Shown here: piece by piece, positions 41,120 through 50,747 of the stretch
Layout: each line of letters starts with the position of its first letter
Numbering within the stretch: position 1 is the stretch's first letter
Assembly (NCBI RefSeq): GCF_900110755.1
Contig: NZ_FOFF01000001.1
Location: forward strand, 486,153-550,152
Length of the DNA: 64,000 nt
From: Streptomyces sp. yr375
Lineage (GTDB): Bacteria > Actinomycetota > Actinomycetes > Streptomycetales > Streptomycetaceae
Direction of reading: 5' to 3'
Notes under the pieces: model-generated
Told to the model about the DNA's origin: nothing
What the model saw: the letters and a program-made list of their open reading frames with translations, nothing else
The model's database searches: none
Program-made: the position numbers and the translations under genes

Positions 41120-42144
41120 CGGGCCACCTTCCGGGCGAGCAGCGCCAGCAGCGGGGCGCCGAGGAACGCGGTCACGATGCCGACCTCCAGTTCGGACGGC
41201 CGGATCACCAGCCGGCCCAGGATGTCGGCGGACAGGAGCAGCAGCGGTCCCGCGACGAGACAGCCGGGCACCAGCAGCCGGTGGTCGCCGCCGAGCAGGG
41301 GCCGTACGAGGTGGGGGGCGGCCAGTCCGATGAAGGCGACCGGTCCGGCCACGGCGACCGCCGATCCGGCGAGCAGGACGACCGCGATGCCGCTCGCCAG
41401 CCGGATCCGGGTCACCGGCACACCGAGCGCCTGCGCCGAATCGTCGCCCAGGGCAAGGGTGTTGAGCGCGGGGGAGACGGCCAGGGCGAGGAGCAGCCCG
41501 AGCACGAGCGTCGGCAGGACCGGCCACAGCACGTCGAAGGGGCGATCCGCGAGGGACCCGGCGAGCCAGAACCGCGCCTCGTCCAGCGTGCGCTGGTTGA
41601 GCAGCATCACCGCCGACGTCCAGGACAGCAGCACGAGTTGGAGCACGGTGCCGCCAAGTGCCAGGCGTACGGGGTCGATGTCCCCGGCGCGCCGGGAGAG
41701 AGCCTGCGCGAAGAGGGCCGCGCCCGCGGCGCCGGCGAAGGCGAACCACACGTACTCGACGGGGCTGTCGAGCCTCAGCGCGTAGATCGCGACCACCACC
41801 GAAAAACCGGCGCCCGCGTTGATCCCGAGCGTGGTCGGGTCGGCGAGGGGGTTGCGTGTGACGCCCTGGGCGACCGCCCCGGCGACGCCCAGCGCTGCGC
41901 CCACGGCGAGTCCGATGACCGTGCGCGGCAGCCGCAGGCCGGTCACCACGAGCGCGTCTCTCCCGTGGGCGTCGCCGAACAGCGCGTCGGCCACGGTGGA
42001 CAGGGGCACCGAACGCGCGCCGAGCGCGAGGCTCAACGCGGTGCACAGCACCAGGGCACCGATGCCGGTGAGGAAGAGGGAGACATGCCGCAGGGCACGG
42101 GAGGGCACACCCGTGGGCAGCGCGTCCTGTCGGGTCGCAGTCAC
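41116..42144 (-). CDS. FecCD-family siderophore permease (first)
   Basis: A 342-residue permease, first gene of the uptake operon. LRLPRTVIGLAVGAALGVAG, GVTRNPLADPTTLGINAGAG and AGPVAFIGLAAPHLVRPLLGG are FecCD hallmarks. The GTG start has no ribosome site; it lies 12 bases from an iron box that probably overlaps the -10 region, so the mRNA may be leaderless or nearly so. Confidence 0.94.
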   Translation of the reverse strand: MTATRQDALPTGVPSRALRHVSLFLTGIGALVLCTALSLALGARSVPLSTVADALFGDAHGRDALVVTGLRLPRTVIGLAVGAALGVAGAVAQGVTRNPLADPTTLGINAGAGFSVVVAIYALRLDSPVEYVWFAFAGAAGAALFAQALSRRAGDIDPVRLALGGTVLQLVLLSWTSAVMLLNQRTLDEARFWLAGSLADRPFDVLWPVLPTLVLGLLLALAVSPALNTLALGDDSAQALGVPVTRIRLASGIAVVLLAGSAVAVAGPVAFIGLAAPHLVRPLLGGDHRLLVPGCLVAGPLLLLSADILGRLVIRPSELEVGIVTAFLGAPLLALLARKVAR

Positions 42145-42155
42145 AAGGTGTGAGC

Positions 42156-42174
42156 TTAGGTTAGGCTTCCTTTA
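42156..42174 (-). promoter_or_regulatory. Iron box (DmdR/IdeR operator) of the siderophore uptake operon
   Basis: TTAGGTTAGGCTTCCTTTA is close to the 19-base DmdR/IdeR consensus TTAGGTTAGGCTnnCCTAA. It lies directly before the permease start. Iron-loaded DmdR1 would repress here. Confidence 0.88.
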
Positions 42175-42265
42175 GTTTTCAACCGGCTGTGCGGTGTATG
42201 TGATCCTCACATCAAATGGGTCGCGCCGCGGAATCCCGTGTGATCATTTTCCTCGCCGCACCCAC

Positions 42266-42284
42266 TAAGGTAAGGCTTACTTGA
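42266..42284 (+). promoter_or_regulatory. Iron box (DmdR/IdeR operator) of the FhuF-like reductase gene
   Basis: TAAGGTAAGGCTTACTTGA matches the DmdR/IdeR consensus in its core (AGGnnAGGCTnAC). It lies 37 bases before the reductase start and 92 bases from the other iron box. Confidence 0.85.
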
Positions 42285-42320
42285 TCTCGCTGTGGCGGAG
42301 TGCCGAGTAAGGAAGTGCCG

Positions 42321-43136
42321 ATGCCCGTGACCCTGGAGACCCGTGCCCTCGGTGACGTGTACCGGCGGCTGACCGGCCTCTGCGACGTCCTGGCCGTCGA
42401 CGTGCTCGATGTGACGGACGGTCGGACAGGCGTCACCGCTGTGGATCTGACGAAGGACCAGGAGATCCTGGACGCCTTCGTCGACGCCGAGGCCGACCGC
42501 ATCCGCGACCGGCACGGCGCCGCCGTACCCCGGCATGTGGCCGCCTCCCGCGCCCTGCACGACTACGCCTGGTCCGTCGCCCTGCTGACCAGCGGACCCT
42601 GGTACCTGGAGCGCACGGTGCCCCGGATCCGGCTCGAGGACATCGGGCTCGACCTCGCCACGGGCGCCTACACGATCACGCCCCGCGCGGACCTCGCCCG
42701 CCTCGCCGGGGCCCCGCAGACCGGCCGGCCCGGGGTCCGCACGGTCCCGCACGAGGAGGCGCTGCGCGCCGAGTTGCGCTCCGCCGTCACCGACCACATG
42801 GCGCCCCTCCTGGCCGCGCTCGCCCCGGTCGCGCGGCGCGGCTCGCGCGCCCTGTGGGGCATGGTGGGCGACGACCTCGTCTCCGGCCTGTGGTACCTGG
42901 GCCGGGTCCTCGGCAGCGAGGAGGACGGGATGCGCGCGGCCACCGCCGTACTCCCGGACGGCCTGTCCCCGTACCCGGCCGGGGCCGACTTCCGGTACCT
43001 CACGGACGAACACGGCGGCCGGCACGCCACGCGTACCCGCAGCGGCTGCTGCATGTTCTACGCCGTCAAGTCGGCCGAGGCCTGCCTGACCTGCCCCCGC
43101 ACGACCGACGCCGAACGCCTGCGACGGCTCGCCTAG
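42321..43136 (+). CDS. FhuF-like (2Fe-2S) ferric-siderophore reductase
   Basis: A 271-residue protein ending in the FhuF cluster motif: C243-C244, ten residues, C255, two residues, C258 (CCMFYAVKSAEACLTC). FhuF proteins reduce iron in ferric siderophores after uptake. ATG was chosen after AAGGAAG at 5 bases, dropping seven upstream residues. Divergent from the uptake operon and with its own iron box, so iron control is expected. Confidence 0.9.
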   Translation: MPVTLETRALGDVYRRLTGLCDVLAVDVLDVTDGRTGVTAVDLTKDQEILDAFVDAEADRIRDRHGAAVPRHVAASRALHDYAWSVALLTSGPWYLERTVPRIRLEDIGLDLATGAYTITPRADLARLAGAPQTGRPGVRTVPHEEALRAELRSAVTDHMAPLLAALAPVARRGSRALWGMVGDDLVSGLWYLGRVLGSEEDGMRAATAVLPDGLSPYPAGADFRYLTDEHGGRHATRTRSGCCMFYAVKSAEACLTCPRTTDAERLRRLA

Positions 43137-43182
43137 CGTCTGCCCCGATCGTGCGCACCCGCGAACCCGAACCGCCGCCCGT

Positions 43183-44940
43183 TCACTCCACCGTCGACAG
43201 GAACTGGGTCGCCGCCAGCTCCGCGTAGAGCGGGTCGCCCGCCACGAGTTGACGGTGCGTGCCCACCGCGCGGACCCGGCCCGCGTCCATGACGACGATC
43301 CGGTCGGCCATCGTCACCGTCGACAACCGGTGCGCGACGACCAGCACGGTGGTCGTCCGGGCGACGTCCGCGACGGTGTCGCGCAGTGCCGCCTCGTTCA
43401 CCGCGTCCAGTTGGGACGTCGCCTCGTCGAGCAGGAGCAGCCGTGGCCGGCGCAGCAGGGCGCGGGCGATGGCCACGCGCTGGCGCTCACCGCCCGACAG
43501 CTTCGTCCCCCGGTGCCCGACCAGCGTGTCCAGCCCCTGCGGCAGCCGTTCGACCAAGGCGTCGAGACGGGTCGTCTTCAGCACCCGCCGCACCGTGTCG
43601 TCGTCCGCCTCCGCGTTCCCCAGCAGCAGGTTGTCGTGCAGCGAGCCCGACAGCACGGGCGCGTCCTGCTCCACGTAACCGATGGCGGAGCGCAGGTGGG
43701 ACAGCTCCCAGTCGTCGAGGTCACGGCCGTCGACGGTGATCGTGCCGGACTCGGGGTCGTAGAACCGCTCGATCAGCGAGAACACCGTGGTCTTGCCCGC
43801 GCCCGACGGCCCGACGAACGCGGTCATGCCCCGGGCCGGCACGTCGAACGTCACCCCGTGGTGGACGTACGGCAGGTCGTCGGCGTACCGGAAACGGACG
43901 TCGGTGAAGGCGAGCGAGGCCGGTTCGGCGGCGGGGGAGGGCAGCGGCGCGGGGCGGGACGCCGCCGGCTCGGCGGGCAGGTGCAGCGCCTCCTGGATCC
44001 GGCTCAGGGCGGCGGAACCCGTCTGGTACTGGGTGACCGCGCCGACGACCTCCTGGATCGGCGACATCAGATAGAAGACGTACAGCAGGAACGCCACCAG
44101 CGTGCCGACCTCGATCGCGCCCGTCGCGACCCGCGCCCCGCCCACCGCGAGGACGGTGATGAACGCGGTCTGCATCGCCAGCCCCGCCGTGTTGCCCGCG
44201 GCGGCCGTCCACTTGGCGGCGCGCACGCTCTGCCGCCAGGACTCCTCGGCCGCCGTGTGCAGCGCCGCCTCCTCACGGTGCTCGGCGCCCGACGCCTTCA
44301 CCGTGCGCAACGCGCCCAGCACCCGTTCCAGCGAGGCCCCCATCACTCCGACCGCGTCCTGCGCGCGCCTGCTCGCGCGGTTGATGCGCGGCACGATCAC
44401 CCCGAGGACGGTCCCCGCGCACACGATCACGGCCAGCGTGACCCCCAGCAGCACCGGGTCCACCAGGCCCATCATCACGACCGTGGCGACCAGCGTCACA
44501 CCGCCGGTGCCGAGGCCGACCAGCGACTCGGTGGTGACCGCGCGCAGCAGCGTCGTGTCGGAGGTGATGCGGGCCATCAGGTCACCGGGCTCGCTGCGGT
44601 CCACGGCCGGGATCCGCAGCCGCAGCAGATACGAGGACAGCGTCCGCCGGGCACCGAGCACCACCGACTCCGCCGTGCGCTGCAACATGTACGAACCCAG
44701 CGCGCCCAGCACCGAGTTGGCGACCACCAGCGCGGTCAGCGCCAGCAACGCGCCGGTTATCGCCCGGTCGTGGCCCAGGTCGTCGATCAACCCCCGTGCC
44801 ACCAGCGGCAGAAGCAGCCCGGTGGCGCCCGTGACGAGCGACAGCGCCGCACCCGCCAGCAGAGCCCGGCGGTGCGGCCGCACATAGTCGAGCAACAGCC
44901 GCCACGGGGGCCGGCCGCCGACGGTCTCTGCGATGGTCAC
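43183..44940 (-). CDS. Multidrug/lipid-type ABC exporter (fused permease-ATPase)
   Basis: A 585-residue homodimer-type exporter: six membrane helices (about 20-310), ATPase (about 345-580). Walker [10 protein letters not shown], signature [16 protein letters not shown], Walker [13 protein letters not shown] and H-loop VVAHRLS are intact. GTG start with AGGAG 4 bases before. Adjacent to the iron island but convergent with the reductase gene, so export of siderophore is possible but not shown. Confidence 0.9.
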   Translation of the reverse strand: MTIAETVGGRPPWRLLLDYVRPHRRALLAGAALSLVTGATGLLLPLVARGLIDDLGHDRAITGALLALTALVVANSVLGALGSYMLQRTAESVVLGARRTLSSYLLRLRIPAVDRSEPGDLMARITSDTTLLRAVTTESLVGLGTGGVTLVATVVMMGLVDPVLLGVTLAVIVCAGTVLGVIVPRINRASRRAQDAVGVMGASLERVLGALRTVKASGAEHREEAALHTAAEESWRQSVRAAKWTAAAGNTAGLAMQTAFITVLAVGGARVATGAIEVGTLVAFLLYVFYLMSPIQEVVGAVTQYQTGSAALSRIQEALHLPAEPAASRPAPLPSPAAEPASLAFTDVRFRYADDLPYVHHGVTFDVPARGMTAFVGPSGAGKTTVFSLIERFYDPESGTITVDGRDLDDWELSHLRSAIGYVEQDAPVLSGSLHDNLLLGNAEADDDTVRRVLKTTRLDALVERLPQGLDTLVGHRGTKLSGGERQRVAIARALLRRPRLLLLDEATSQLDAVNEAALRDTVADVARTTTVLVVAHRLSTVTMADRIVVMDAGRVRAVGTHRQLVAGDPLYAELAATQFLSTVE

Positions 44941-45099
44941 GGGGCTCCTCGGGGGGTCGGCCGGTCGGAGCCCTCAGGCTACGTCGGCCCCCGCCCGCGC
45001 AGCCGCGCCATTTCGTGCAAATGATCACCTGCCCTTACTGATCAGTTGCGATTAGGGTCGAGGGGGACGGGGGAGCCGCAGAAGGAAGGGTGAAACACC

Positions 45100-46188
45100 A
45101 TGGCGCAGGAAGTACGCGGTGTCATCGCACCGGGCAAGAACGAGCCGGTACGGGTCGAGACGATCGTGATCCCCGACCCCGGCCCCGGGGAGGCCGTGGT
45201 GCAGATCCAGGCCTGTGGGGTCTGCCACACCGACCTGCACTACAAGCAGGGCGGCATCAACGACGACTTCCCGTTCCTGCTCGGCCACGAGGCCGCGGGC
45301 GTGGTCGAGTCGGTGGGCGAGGGCGTCACGGACGTCGCGCCCGGGGACTTCGTCATCCTGAACTGGCGCGCGGTCTGCGGGCGGTGCCGCGCCTGCCTGC
45401 GGGGCAAGCCCTGGTACTGCTTCGACACGCACAACGCCAAGCAGAAGATGACGCTCGCCTCGACGGGCCAGGAGCTCTCCCCGGCCCTCGGCATCGGCGC
45501 GTTCGCCGAGAAGACGCTCGTCGCGGCCGGACAGTGCACGAAGGTCGACGCGTCCGTGTCGGCCGCCGTCGCCGGGCTGCTGGGCTGTGGCGTGATGGCC
45601 GGCATCGGCGCGGCGATCAACACCGGCAACGTCGGCCGCGGCGACACGGTCGCCGTCATCGGCTGCGGCGGAGTGGGCGACGCGGCGATCGCCGGGTCGA
45701 ACCTGGCGGGCGCGGCGAAGATCATCGCCGTCGACATCGACGACACCAAGCTGGCCACGGCCCGCAAGATGGGCGCCACGCACACCGTCAACTCGCGCGA
45801 GACCGACGCGGTCGAGGCGATCCGTGAGCTGACCGGCGGCTTCGGCGCCGATGTCGTCATCGAGGCGGTCGGCCGCCCGGAGACCTACCGGCAGGCGTTC
45901 TACGCCCGTGACCTCGCCGGCACGGTCGTCCTGGTCGGCGTGCCCACCCCGGAGATGAAGCTCGAACTGCCCCTCCAGGACGTCTTCGGACGCGGCGGAT
46001 CCCTGAAGTCGTCCTGGTACGGCGACTGCCTGCCCTCCCGCGACTTCCCGATGCTGATCGACCTGCACCTGCAAGGCCGCCTGGACCTCGGGGCGTTCGT
46101 GACCGAGACCATCCAACTCGACGAGATCGAGAAGGCGTTCGACAAGATGCACCACGGCGACGTGCTGCGTTCGGTGGTGGTGCTGTGA
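45100..46188 (+). CDS. S-(hydroxymethyl)mycothiol dehydrogenase
   Basis: A 362-residue zinc alcohol dehydrogenase of the mycothiol-dependent formaldehyde dehydrogenase type. Catalytic zinc: C39 with H63 and E64 ([16 protein letters not shown]). Structural zinc: C93, C96, C99 and C107. NAD-binding loop [12 protein letters not shown]. Near-identical N-terminus to actinobacterial MscR/AdhE2 proteins. ATG with GAAGG upstream. It oxidises the formaldehyde-mycothiol adduct. The next gene overlaps it. Confidence 0.93.
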   Translation: MAQEVRGVIAPGKNEPVRVETIVIPDPGPGEAVVQIQACGVCHTDLHYKQGGINDDFPFLLGHEAAGVVESVGEGVTDVAPGDFVILNWRAVCGRCRACLRGKPWYCFDTHNAKQKMTLASTGQELSPALGIGAFAEKTLVAAGQCTKVDASVSAAVAGLLGCGVMAGIGAAINTGNVGRGDTVAVIGCGGVGDAAIAGSNLAGAAKIIAVDIDDTKLATARKMGATHTVNSRETDAVEAIRELTGGFGADVVIEAVGRPETYRQAFYARDLAGTVVLVGVPTPEMKLELPLQDVFGRGGSLKSSWYGDCLPSRDFPMLIDLHLQGRLDLGAFVTETIQLDEIEKAFDKMHHGDVLRSVVVL

Positions 46189-46817
46189 TGACCGCGCGCG
46201 TCGAACACCTCGTCACCTCCGGCCAGTTCAGCCTCGACGGCGGCACCTGGGACGTCGACAACAACGTGTGGATCGTCGGCGACGACCACGAGGCCGTCGT
46301 CATCGATGCCGCGCACGACGCCGACGCCATCCTCGCCGCCGTGGGCGACCGCAGACTGACGGCCGTCGTCTGCACCCACGCCCACAACGACCACGTCTCC
46401 GCCGCGCCGGCCCTCGCCGCCGCCACCGGCGCCAAGATCTGGCTGCACCCCGACGATCTGCCGCTGTGGAAGCTCACGCATCCCGACCGCGAGCCCGACG
46501 CCCACCTGGCCGACGGCCAGGTCATCGAGGTCGCCGGCACCGACCTGACCGTCCTGCACACCCCCGGGCACGCGCCCGGCGCGGTCTGCCTGTACGCCCC
46601 CGGGCTCGGCGTGCTCTTCACCGGCGACACCCTCTTCCACGGCGGCCCCGGCGCCACCGGCCGCTCCTACTCCCACTTCCCGACGATCATCACGTCCATC
46701 AGGGACCGGCTGCTCGCCCTGCCGCCCGAGACGAAGGTGCTCACCGGCCACGGCGACGCGACGACCATCGGCGCGGAGGCACCCCACCTGGAGGAATGGA
46801 TCGCCCGCGGCCACTGA
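46188..46817 (+). CDS. Metallo-beta-lactamase-fold hydrolase linked to formaldehyde detoxification
   Basis: A 209-residue glyoxalase-II-like hydrolase. Metal-binding THAHNDHV, then TPGHAPGA, FTGDTLF and a final TGHGDATTI. Its ATG shares a base with the dehydrogenase stop; a GTG one codon earlier is also possible. Coupling to the dehydrogenase suggests hydrolysis of S-formylmycothiol to formate and mycothiol. Beta-lactam hydrolysis is unlikely in this setting. Confidence 0.9.
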   Translation: MTARVEHLVTSGQFSLDGGTWDVDNNVWIVGDDHEAVVIDAAHDADAILAAVGDRRLTAVVCTHAHNDHVSAAPALAAATGAKIWLHPDDLPLWKLTHPDREPDAHLADGQVIEVAGTDLTVLHTPGHAPGAVCLYAPGLGVLFTGDTLFHGGPGATGRSYSHFPTIITSIRDRLLALPPETKVLTGHGDATTIGAEAPHLEEWIARGH

Positions 46818-46956
46818 CCGGACCCGCGGCCACCGGACCGCACCCGCGCCGGGTTCTGCGCCCGGCCGGGTGAGAGCCGCCGAAAGGCGACAGGAGATGT
46901 CCGGCTTTCCGGGGACCCTCGTGGGACACCACTCGCACGAGGCAGGGAGGCCGGAC

Positions 46957-47871
46957 ATGTCAGGGCCGCTGGAGGGCAGGACCGCACTGGTCGCGGGGGC
47001 GACCCGGGGCGCGGGGCGCGGGATCGCCGTGGAACTGGGGGCGGCCGGCGCCACCGTCTACGTGAGCGGACGCACCACCCGCGACCGGCGCTCCGAATAC
47101 GACCGGCCCGAGACCATCGAGGACACCGCCGACCTGGTCACCGAGGCGGGCGGGCACGGCATCGCCGTCCCCACCGACCACCTCGACCCCGCACAGGTCC
47201 GCACCCTCGTCGACCGCATCGCCGCCGAGCAGGGCCGCCTCGACGTCCTCGTCAACGACATCTGGGGCGGTGAGACCCTCTTCGAGTGGGACGCCACGGT
47301 CTGGGAGCACGACCTCGACAACGGACTGCGGATGCTGCGCCTCGGCGTCGAGACCCACGCCGTCACCAGCCACCACGCCCTCCCGCTGCTGCTGCGCAAC
47401 CCGGGCGGCCTGGTCGTCGAGATGACCGACGGGACCGCCGAGTACAACCGCGACACCTACCGCGTGAACTTCTTCTACGACCTCGCCAAGGCGTCCGTCC
47501 TGCGCATGGCCTTCGCCCTCGGCCACGAACTCGGCCCGCGCGGCGCCACCGCCGTCGCGCTCACCCCCGGCTGGCTGCGCTCGGAGCTGATGCTCGAGCA
47601 GTTCGGGGTCCGCGAGGACAACTGGCGCGACGCCCTCGAACGCGTCCCCCACTTCGCCATCTCGGAGACCCCCCGCTACGTCGGCCGCGCCGTCGCCGCC
47701 CTCGCCGCCGACCCCGACGTCGCCCGCCACAACGGACGGTCCCTCTCCAGCGGCGGCCTCGCCCCGGTGTACGGCTTCACCGACCTCGACGGCAGCCGCC
47801 CGGACGCCTGGCGCTACCTCGTCGAGGTCCAGGACGCGGGAAAGCCGGCCGACCCGACGGGCTACCGCTGA
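46957..47871 (+). CDS. Short-chain dehydrogenase/reductase
   Basis: A 304-residue SDR. Cofactor loop VAGATRGAGRGIA; the second motif is DVLVNDIWGGE in place of NNAG. The catalytic region is unusual: the YxxxK Tyr-Lys is probably FFYDLAKASV. Start ATG 6 bases after GGGAGG. The deviation at NNAG is a feature of a subfamily often annotated simply as SDR oxidoreductase. Substrate unknown. Confidence 0.85.
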   Translation: MSGPLEGRTALVAGATRGAGRGIAVELGAAGATVYVSGRTTRDRRSEYDRPETIEDTADLVTEAGGHGIAVPTDHLDPAQVRTLVDRIAAEQGRLDVLVNDIWGGETLFEWDATVWEHDLDNGLRMLRLGVETHAVTSHHALPLLLRNPGGLVVEMTDGTAEYNRDTYRVNFFYDLAKASVLRMAFALGHELGPRGATAVALTPGWLRSELMLEQFGVREDNWRDALERVPHFAISETPRYVGRAVAALAADPDVARHNGRSLSSGGLAPVYGFTDLDGSRPDAWRYLVEVQDAGKPADPTGYR

Positions 47872-48047
47872 GCGCGGCCGCGCAACTCCCGGCGGGCTCC
47901 GGGCTGTTCGGCACCGGTGTGGACGACGTCCTCGACGGACAGGAAGTTCACTGTTTCGTCACAGCTTGGGCGGTACTACAACCGCGACCCCCGTACGCCG
48001 GTCTAGGTTGACGAGATCGCCGTAAACGGGCCAGGGAGAGGGCAGTC

Positions 48048-48743
48048 ATGGGGGACATACGCAGACGAGGGGCCGTCGTGCTCGGGGTCACCGGCCTGGT
48101 GGCGCCGCTGACACTCGCGCTGGGCGCGGCTCCGGCGCAGGCCGCGAGCTGTACGACGCAGGCCGGGCCGTACCAGAAGCAGGTGGAGAAGTTCCTCGGC
48201 CGGCTCGTCGACGGCCGGCAGTCGACCGCCGACTGCAAGGCCGTCCAGGCCTTCCAGAACAAGCACGGCATCACCCCGAACATCGGCTACGCCGGGCCTG
48301 TCACCTGGGGTGTGATGGACCTCATGAACAAGCAGAAGGCGGTGGGCAACAAGCCCAACAAGGCCGGCGCCTGCCCGACCAACAAGGGCCGCATCGCCTG
48401 CGTCAACCTCACCCTCCAGCTCAGTTGGATCCAGGACGGCAGCAGGCTCGTCTACGGGCCCGTCCCGGTCCGCACCGGCCGCGACGGGTACGAGACCCGC
48501 ACCGGTCTGAAGAAGATCTACTGGCGGCACATCGATCACGTCTCGACGATCTACAACGTGCCGATGCCCTACAGCCAGTTCTTCGACGGCGGCCAGGCCT
48601 TCCACTCGGTCGGTCTCAGCATGTGGAACCCGCCGGGCTCGCACGGCTGCGTCAACATGACCACCACGACCGCCAAGAAGTACTGGTCGCTGCTGAAGAA
48701 CGGCGACGACGTCTTCGTCTACGGCCGCAAGCCGGGCACCTGA
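48048..48743 (+). CDS. Secreted L,D-transpeptidase with peptidoglycan-binding region
   Basis: A 231-residue secreted protein. Signal peptide at residues 1-33 (ending AQAAS), a peptidoglycan-binding-like region (about 38-95, CKAVQAFQNKHGITPN and GPVTWGVMD) and a YkuD catalytic domain (about 110-228) with the active-site Cys in SHGCVNM and the preceding His in AFHSVGLS. It makes 3-3 cross-links or attaches proteins in the cell wall. Confidence 0.9.
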   Translation: MGDIRRRGAVVLGVTGLVAPLTLALGAAPAQAASCTTQAGPYQKQVEKFLGRLVDGRQSTADCKAVQAFQNKHGITPNIGYAGPVTWGVMDLMNKQKAVGNKPNKAGACPTNKGRIACVNLTLQLSWIQDGSRLVYGPVPVRTGRDGYETRTGLKKIYWRHIDHVSTIYNVPMPYSQFFDGGQAFHSVGLSMWNPPGSHGCVNMTTTTAKKYWSLLKNGDDVFVYGRKPGT

Positions 48744-48873
48744 GCGCACCCTGGCAGGGTGAAGAGGGCCACGGGGGTTGACAGATCGACGTGATCAGTA
48801 ACACGTCCGTTTTGTCCGGTACGTTCGTGATGACTCACGTGGCCTTCACCGGGGACGCCGTAAGATTCACACC

Positions 48874-49044
48874 ATGTCCACCACTGTTGAATCACTCTCC
48901 GAGCGATCGGCCGCGGAGGTCAACGAGGAGATCAGGGCCCTGTGGCTCCGGTCCGGCGGGACACTGAGTGTCGAGCAGCGCGAGGAATATCGGCGGCTCG
49001 TCCTGGAGTGGGCCGCCGCGCCCCAGCCGGTCGAAGCGGCCTGA
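48874..49044 (+). CDS. Small conserved-looking protein of 56 residues
   Basis: A short gene beginning MSTTVESLSERSAAEVNE and ending PQPVEAA, predicted as two amphipathic helices (VNEEIRALWLRSG and VEQREEYRRLVLEWAAA). It has no signal peptide, Cys or membrane segment. It is followed 40 bases later by a textbook terminator, which supports it being real. No clear ribosome site is present. A TAAGAT element ends about 8 bases before the ATG, so the transcript may be leaderless. I do not know its function. Confidence 0.7.
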   Translation: MSTTVESLSERSAAEVNEEIRALWLRSGGTLSVEQREEYRRLVLEWAAAPQPVEAA

Positions 49045-49084
49045 CCGACGCTCCCGAGAACCGCCGAGCCTCCCCTACCGAAGC

Positions 49085-49109
49085 GGGCACCCTGACCGGG
49101 TGCCCTTTT
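49085..49109 (+). terminator. Intrinsic terminator
   Basis: GGGCACCC / GGGTGCCC with a 5-base loop followed by TTTT. It terminates the small gene. Confidence 0.85.
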
Positions 49110-49146
49110 CGCTGTCCGGGGCCTGCTGCCTGCCGGGGGGCGGGTC

Positions 49147-50544
49147 CTAGCCCCACGTCGCCGAGTAGTGCCGCTGGTAGGCCTTGCGGTCCTGTTCGGC
49201 GCGGATGTAGCGGGCCGCGACGAAGGCGACCATGCTGCCCGCGATGACCAGCAGACCGGGGCCGACGTTGCGGGGGTCGGTGAGCCGGGAGGCGAGCGTC
49301 ACACCGGCGTCGGTGCTCGTCACCGGGGTGGTCGAGCCCGGCGAGGCGTCGCCCGGGGAGAGCGCCGCCTCGGAGGAGGCGGTCGGCTGGGGGGCGTCGG
49401 ACGCCGTGGGATCGGTGCCCTGCTTGTTGGCGTCGGACGGCGCGGCCACGATCAGCGTCACACCGAGCTGGGCGAGCGCCTTCGTCACCGGCTGGAAGAA
49501 CGTCGTACCGCCCGTCTTGCAGTCGCCGCTGCCGCCCGAGGTGATGCCGAGGGCGACGCCCTCGGAGAACATCGGGCCGCCGCTGTCGCCCGGTTCGGCG
49601 CACACGTTCGTCTCGATGAGCCCGCCGACCGTGCCCTCCGGGTAGTTGACGGTCGCGTCGAGGCCGGTGACCTCGCCGTCGTGCAGCCCGCTGGTGCTGC
49701 CGCTGCGGAACACCCGCTGGCCGACGGCCGCGTCACCGGTGCCCGTGATCCGCACTCCGTTGCCGTTGCCGATCGCCACCACGTCGGCGCCGGCGCCCGC
49801 CTTGCCGCTCGCGTACTGCACCAGCGAGAAGTCACTGCCGGGGAAGTTGGAGTTGACCGTCTGGCCGACCTGCTGCTTGGCCTGGTTGTCCGCGAACCAG
49901 GTCGAACCGGTGGGCCCGCAGTGCCCGGCGGTGAGGATGAAGTCGTTCGATCCGTTGGTCACGTTGTAGCCGGCCGAACAGCGACCGCCCGTCGACAGGA
50001 TCGGCTGCGCGCCGTTGATCCGGGTGGTGAACTTCCCGGTGGTGCGCTCCATGCGCACGAAGCTGCCGATGCCGGTGGCGGTCTTCGTCAACCGCGACCA
50101 GTCGGAGGCCGACACCGTGGTGTCCGCCTGCACGATCACCTGGTTCGTCCGGTAGTCCATCACCCAGGCCGTGCCGGGCACCGTGGGCGCCGAACGCAGC
50201 GTCGCCGCAGCCGACTTGAGCTCGTTCATGCTGTGCGACACCACCTTTGCCTCGGCGCCCGCCGACCGCACGGCGTCCGCCGTCTGCGCGTCGGTGACCG
50301 CCACGACCGGTCGCCCCTCCGCGTTCAGCCAGGTGCCCGCCGTACGCCCGGTGCCGAGCTTCGCGACGAGCGCCGCCCCCGGATTGGTGACGACCGACTC
50401 CGCCTTGCTGCGTGGCCCCGCCGACGCGGCAGGTGGTTCGCTCGCCATGGCCGCCTGCGTGACCATGACCCCTCCCAGGAGGAGTCCGCCGACGGCCGCC
50501 AGCCGCGTCACTCGCCGGACGGTCCGTCGTCGTACGTGCCTCAT
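49147..50544 (-). CDS. Membrane-anchored S1 (streptogrisin-type) serine protease
   Basis: A 465-residue protease. Signal peptide at about 1-35 (RRVTRLAAVGGLLLGGVMV), pro-region to about 185, catalytic domain about 185-370. Triad: H208 in LTAGHCG, D in PGSDFSLVQY and S321 in PGDSGGP. A Ser/Thr/Pro/Ala-rich stalk (about 375-430) leads to a C-terminal helix (GPGLLVIAGSMVAFVAARYI) and a charged tail, so the enzyme is tethered at the cell surface. Same family as the protease at 7.2 kb, which lacks the anchor. Confidence 0.92.
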   Translation of the reverse strand: MRHVRRRTVRRVTRLAAVGGLLLGGVMVTQAAMASEPPAASAGPRSKAESVVTNPGAALVAKLGTGRTAGTWLNAEGRPVVAVTDAQTADAVRSAGAEAKVVSHSMNELKSAAATLRSAPTVPGTAWVMDYRTNQVIVQADTTVSASDWSRLTKTATGIGSFVRMERTTGKFTTRINGAQPILSTGGRCSAGYNVTNGSNDFILTAGHCGPTGSTWFADNQAKQQVGQTVNSNFPGSDFSLVQYASGKAGAGADVVAIGNGNGVRITGTGDAAVGQRVFRSGSTSGLHDGEVTGLDATVNYPEGTVGGLIETNVCAEPGDSGGPMFSEGVALGITSGGSGDCKTGGTTFFQPVTKALAQLGVTLIVAAPSDANKQGTDPTASDAPQPTASSEAALSPGDASPGSTTPVTSTDAGVTLASRLTDPRNVGPGLLVIAGSMVAFVAARYIRAEQDRKAYQRHYSATWG

Positions 50545-50747
50545 GCATGGCTCCCGAAACCCGAACGCGCGGCCTCAACACCGCGGGGCCCTCCGGTCAT
50601 TGAGCGCCCTCACCGTCCATACGTGCCGCGACCCGGCAGCGTTCAGCCCGGAAGTGATCACATCTGGCGGAGGGCCCGGCGCGGCGCGGCCGAGTTGTCG
50701 CGTTCGCATGATCCCAGGTCACGCCACGGCCCCCTATCTTGTGCCCC

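Noticed and set aside
43183-44940. ABC exporter as part of the siderophore cluster
   Set aside because: It is convergent with the reductase gene, has no iron box, and the operon already has an MFS exporter; left as possible but unsupported.
45022-45044. TGATCA-11-TGATCA pair upstream of the mycothiol dehydrogenase as an operator
   Set aside because: Six-base palindromes at this spacing are weak evidence and match no operator I can name.
46188-46817. Metallo-beta-lactamase as an antibiotic resistance gene
   Set aside because: No secretion signal, overlaps the formaldehyde dehydrogenase gene and has glyoxalase-II-like motifs.
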